Shown: positions 11,934-12,869 of the stretch, piece after piece
Position numbering within the stretch: position 1 is the stretch's first letter
How the letters are laid out: each line of letters starts with the position of its first letter
From: Pseudomonadota bacterium
GTDB taxonomy: Bacteria > Pseudomonadota > Alphaproteobacteria > Rhizobiales > Rhizobiaceae
Assembly (NCBI GenBank): GCA_023387715.1
Contig: JAEWHQ010000144.1
Coordinates: forward strand, 1 to 12,869
DNA length: 12,869 bases
Reading direction: 5' to 3'
Program-made: the position numbers and the translations under genes
Notes under the pieces: generated by a model
What the model saw: only the letters and a program-made list of their open reading frames with translations
Told to the model about the DNA's origin: nothing
Database searches by the model: none

Positions 11934-12869
11934 TCACTGCCAGACGCCCTCATTATCTAACGGATAAATCGGCCTTGCTAATTTCTTGAAAGAAAACAAT
12001 TGGTAATTGGAACTTGTTACACCACCGCTCGCACATTCAACAACAGCCAGAGCCTGAGGTTCGAATACCGGACGGCAATACATGCGGGACTTTAATATCA
12101 GGTAATCACCTTGCAAAGGGTCAATATTGGCGCAGTTAAAGACGCCCAGATCCCATGGCTCATGCGGTAGTTCTGTAATGAGAATAGTGGCTTCATCTGT
12201 TTTGAAAGCAACAGCACGCCCCATATGGCATAATTGCCCCGTATAGATCGGGCCAGAGACAACATAATCACCATCGCTGAGGGCAGTAACTCTGCCTGTC
12301 AGTTGAAGTGGTGGTTGTGGCGCAATAAAATCATCCGCGGCAATTTTATTGCCAAGCGTGATGGTGGCCTTTGCACCGACACCCGCTTTAAACAGTTCAT
12401 CCACCACAGCAGGATCACTGAACGGCCCTGCCACAATATTTTTAAGCCCTGCCTGAATGGCGGCCTGCAACACATCCATATTATCGCAGGTGCCACCCGA
12501 CATGCAGTTGTCGCCATGATCAAGCATCAAGACATAGCCAGAGCTATGTTTCAAACGCTCAAGCTTGGCTTGATTGACAGAGGTTTCAAGCGGAATTTCT
12601 TCATATAAAAATTCGTCGCGACGCTGCCATGCAACTTGCGCTACTTCCGCAGCAACACTTTCAGCCAGAGCATAGCTGTCAGCAACCACGACGATAGAAA
12701 GACCGGTTTCTTTCAAATCAGCGATCGGAAAACCGCCAAATACAGAAACAGCATGCACACCGTCACGTTTTTCAATCTCTTTGGCCAGATTGATAACATC
12801 CGTCATTGCGCAATCTTCATTGGTATTCATACGCAATGTTGCAGCCAGCATTGGCGGATGGTTGAAGGC
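11934..12869 (-). CDS. M81 family metallopeptidase, MlrC-like (5' end outside window)
   Basis: The C-terminal 312 residues of an M81/MlrC (microcystinase C)-like protein, whose full length is usually near 490-510. The frame is open to the right edge, with coding-like sequence (AFNHPPMLAATLRMNT) before the first internal ATG, so that ATG is not the start. Family-like segments are VSVFGGFPIADLKETGLSI, AWQRRDEFLYE and LMLDHGDNCMSGGTCDN, followed by an AGVGAKATITLG strand. MlrC hydrolyses linearised microcystin products; most homologues outside toxin degraders have unknown substrates, probably small peptides or amides. The metal ligands expected in the N-terminal domain are off the window. It is followed directly by a co-transcribed GntR gene. 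Confidence 0.88.
   Translation of the reverse strand, partial: AFNHPPMLAATLRMNTNEDCAMTDVINLAKEIEKRDGVHAVSVFGGFPIADLKETGLSIVVVADSYALAESVAAEVAQVAWQRRDEFLYEEIPLETSVNQAKLERLKHSSGYVLMLDHGDNCMSGGTCDNMDVLQAAIQAGLKNIVAGPFSDPAVVDELFKAGVGAKATITLGNKIAADDFIAPQPPLQLTGRVTALSDGDYVVSGPIYTGQLCHMGRAVAFKTDEATILITELPHEPWDLGVFNCANIDPLQGDYLILKSRMYCRPVFEPQALAVVECASGGVTSSNYQLFSFKKLARPIYPLDNEGVWQ

Noticed and set aside
12234..12608. Plus-strand 124-codon frame antisense to the M81 gene
   Set aside because: It lies wholly within conserved M81 coding sequence and resembles no known family.
1..12869. CRISPR arrays, tRNA or rRNA genes, insertion sequences, prophage or integrase genes
   Set aside because: No regularly spaced repeats, tRNA-like cloverleaf, transposase or integrase motifs were seen on either strand.

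Overview
The window looks like an accessory or housekeeping-mixed stretch of chromosome from an alphaproteobacterium of the order Hyphomicrobiales (Rhizobiales), most likely near the Brucellaceae. The main support is a Fur-superfamily protein with the hallmarks of Irr, the iron/heme regulator typical of this group, together with a second-type ClpP, an orphan YjhX protein, and an ArsR plus SRPBCC pair. Base composition, judged by eye, is below that of Brucella itself, which would fit a lower-GC relative. No rRNA, tRNA, insertion sequence, integrase, phage gene or CRISPR array is visible. Both ends cut through genes.

Region 1 (1-3667) is small-molecule metabolism. A truncated alpha/beta hydrolase of the HGGYW (kynurenine formamidase-like) type diverges from a LysR regulator. 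A DapA/NAL-family lyase or aldolase follows. It converges through a bidirectional terminator on a second alpha/beta hydrolase, in which serine occupies the usual catalytic-histidine position.

Region 2 (3668-5850) is stress and regulation. A YjhX (TopAI-type) protein has no adjacent YjhQ partner. Next is a 400-base stretch that may hold a short plus-strand unit (ribosome site, 34-codon frame, hairpin with T-rich tail). Then comes a minus-strand run of arsR, an SRPBCC/AHSA1 gene and a ClpP paralogue. A clear 7-6-7 dyad sits just upstream of arsR.

Region 3 (5857-9410) holds a TetR regulator divergent from a GNAT acetyltransferase, with a perfect 15-bp palindrome over the acetyltransferase promoter. 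Next is irr, with a good sigma-70-type promoter, an upstream direct repeat and a strong hairpin at the predicted transcript start. The methionine sulfoxide reductase system msrP-msrQ (periplasmic molybdoenzyme plus membrane heme subunit) runs convergently into irr with a one-base gap.

Region 4 (9637-12869) looks like peptide or amide catabolism. It contains a Tat-exported metal-dependent amidohydrolase, a terminator, then an FCD-type GntR regulator encoded 11 bases downstream of an M81 (MlrC-like) metallopeptidase whose 5' part lies outside the window.

Most genes belong to known families. The parts least explained by standard annotation are the 4050-4447 gap, the dyads and hairpins in front of arsR, irr and msrP, the orphan YjhX, and the ClpP paralogue in an ArsR-headed operon.
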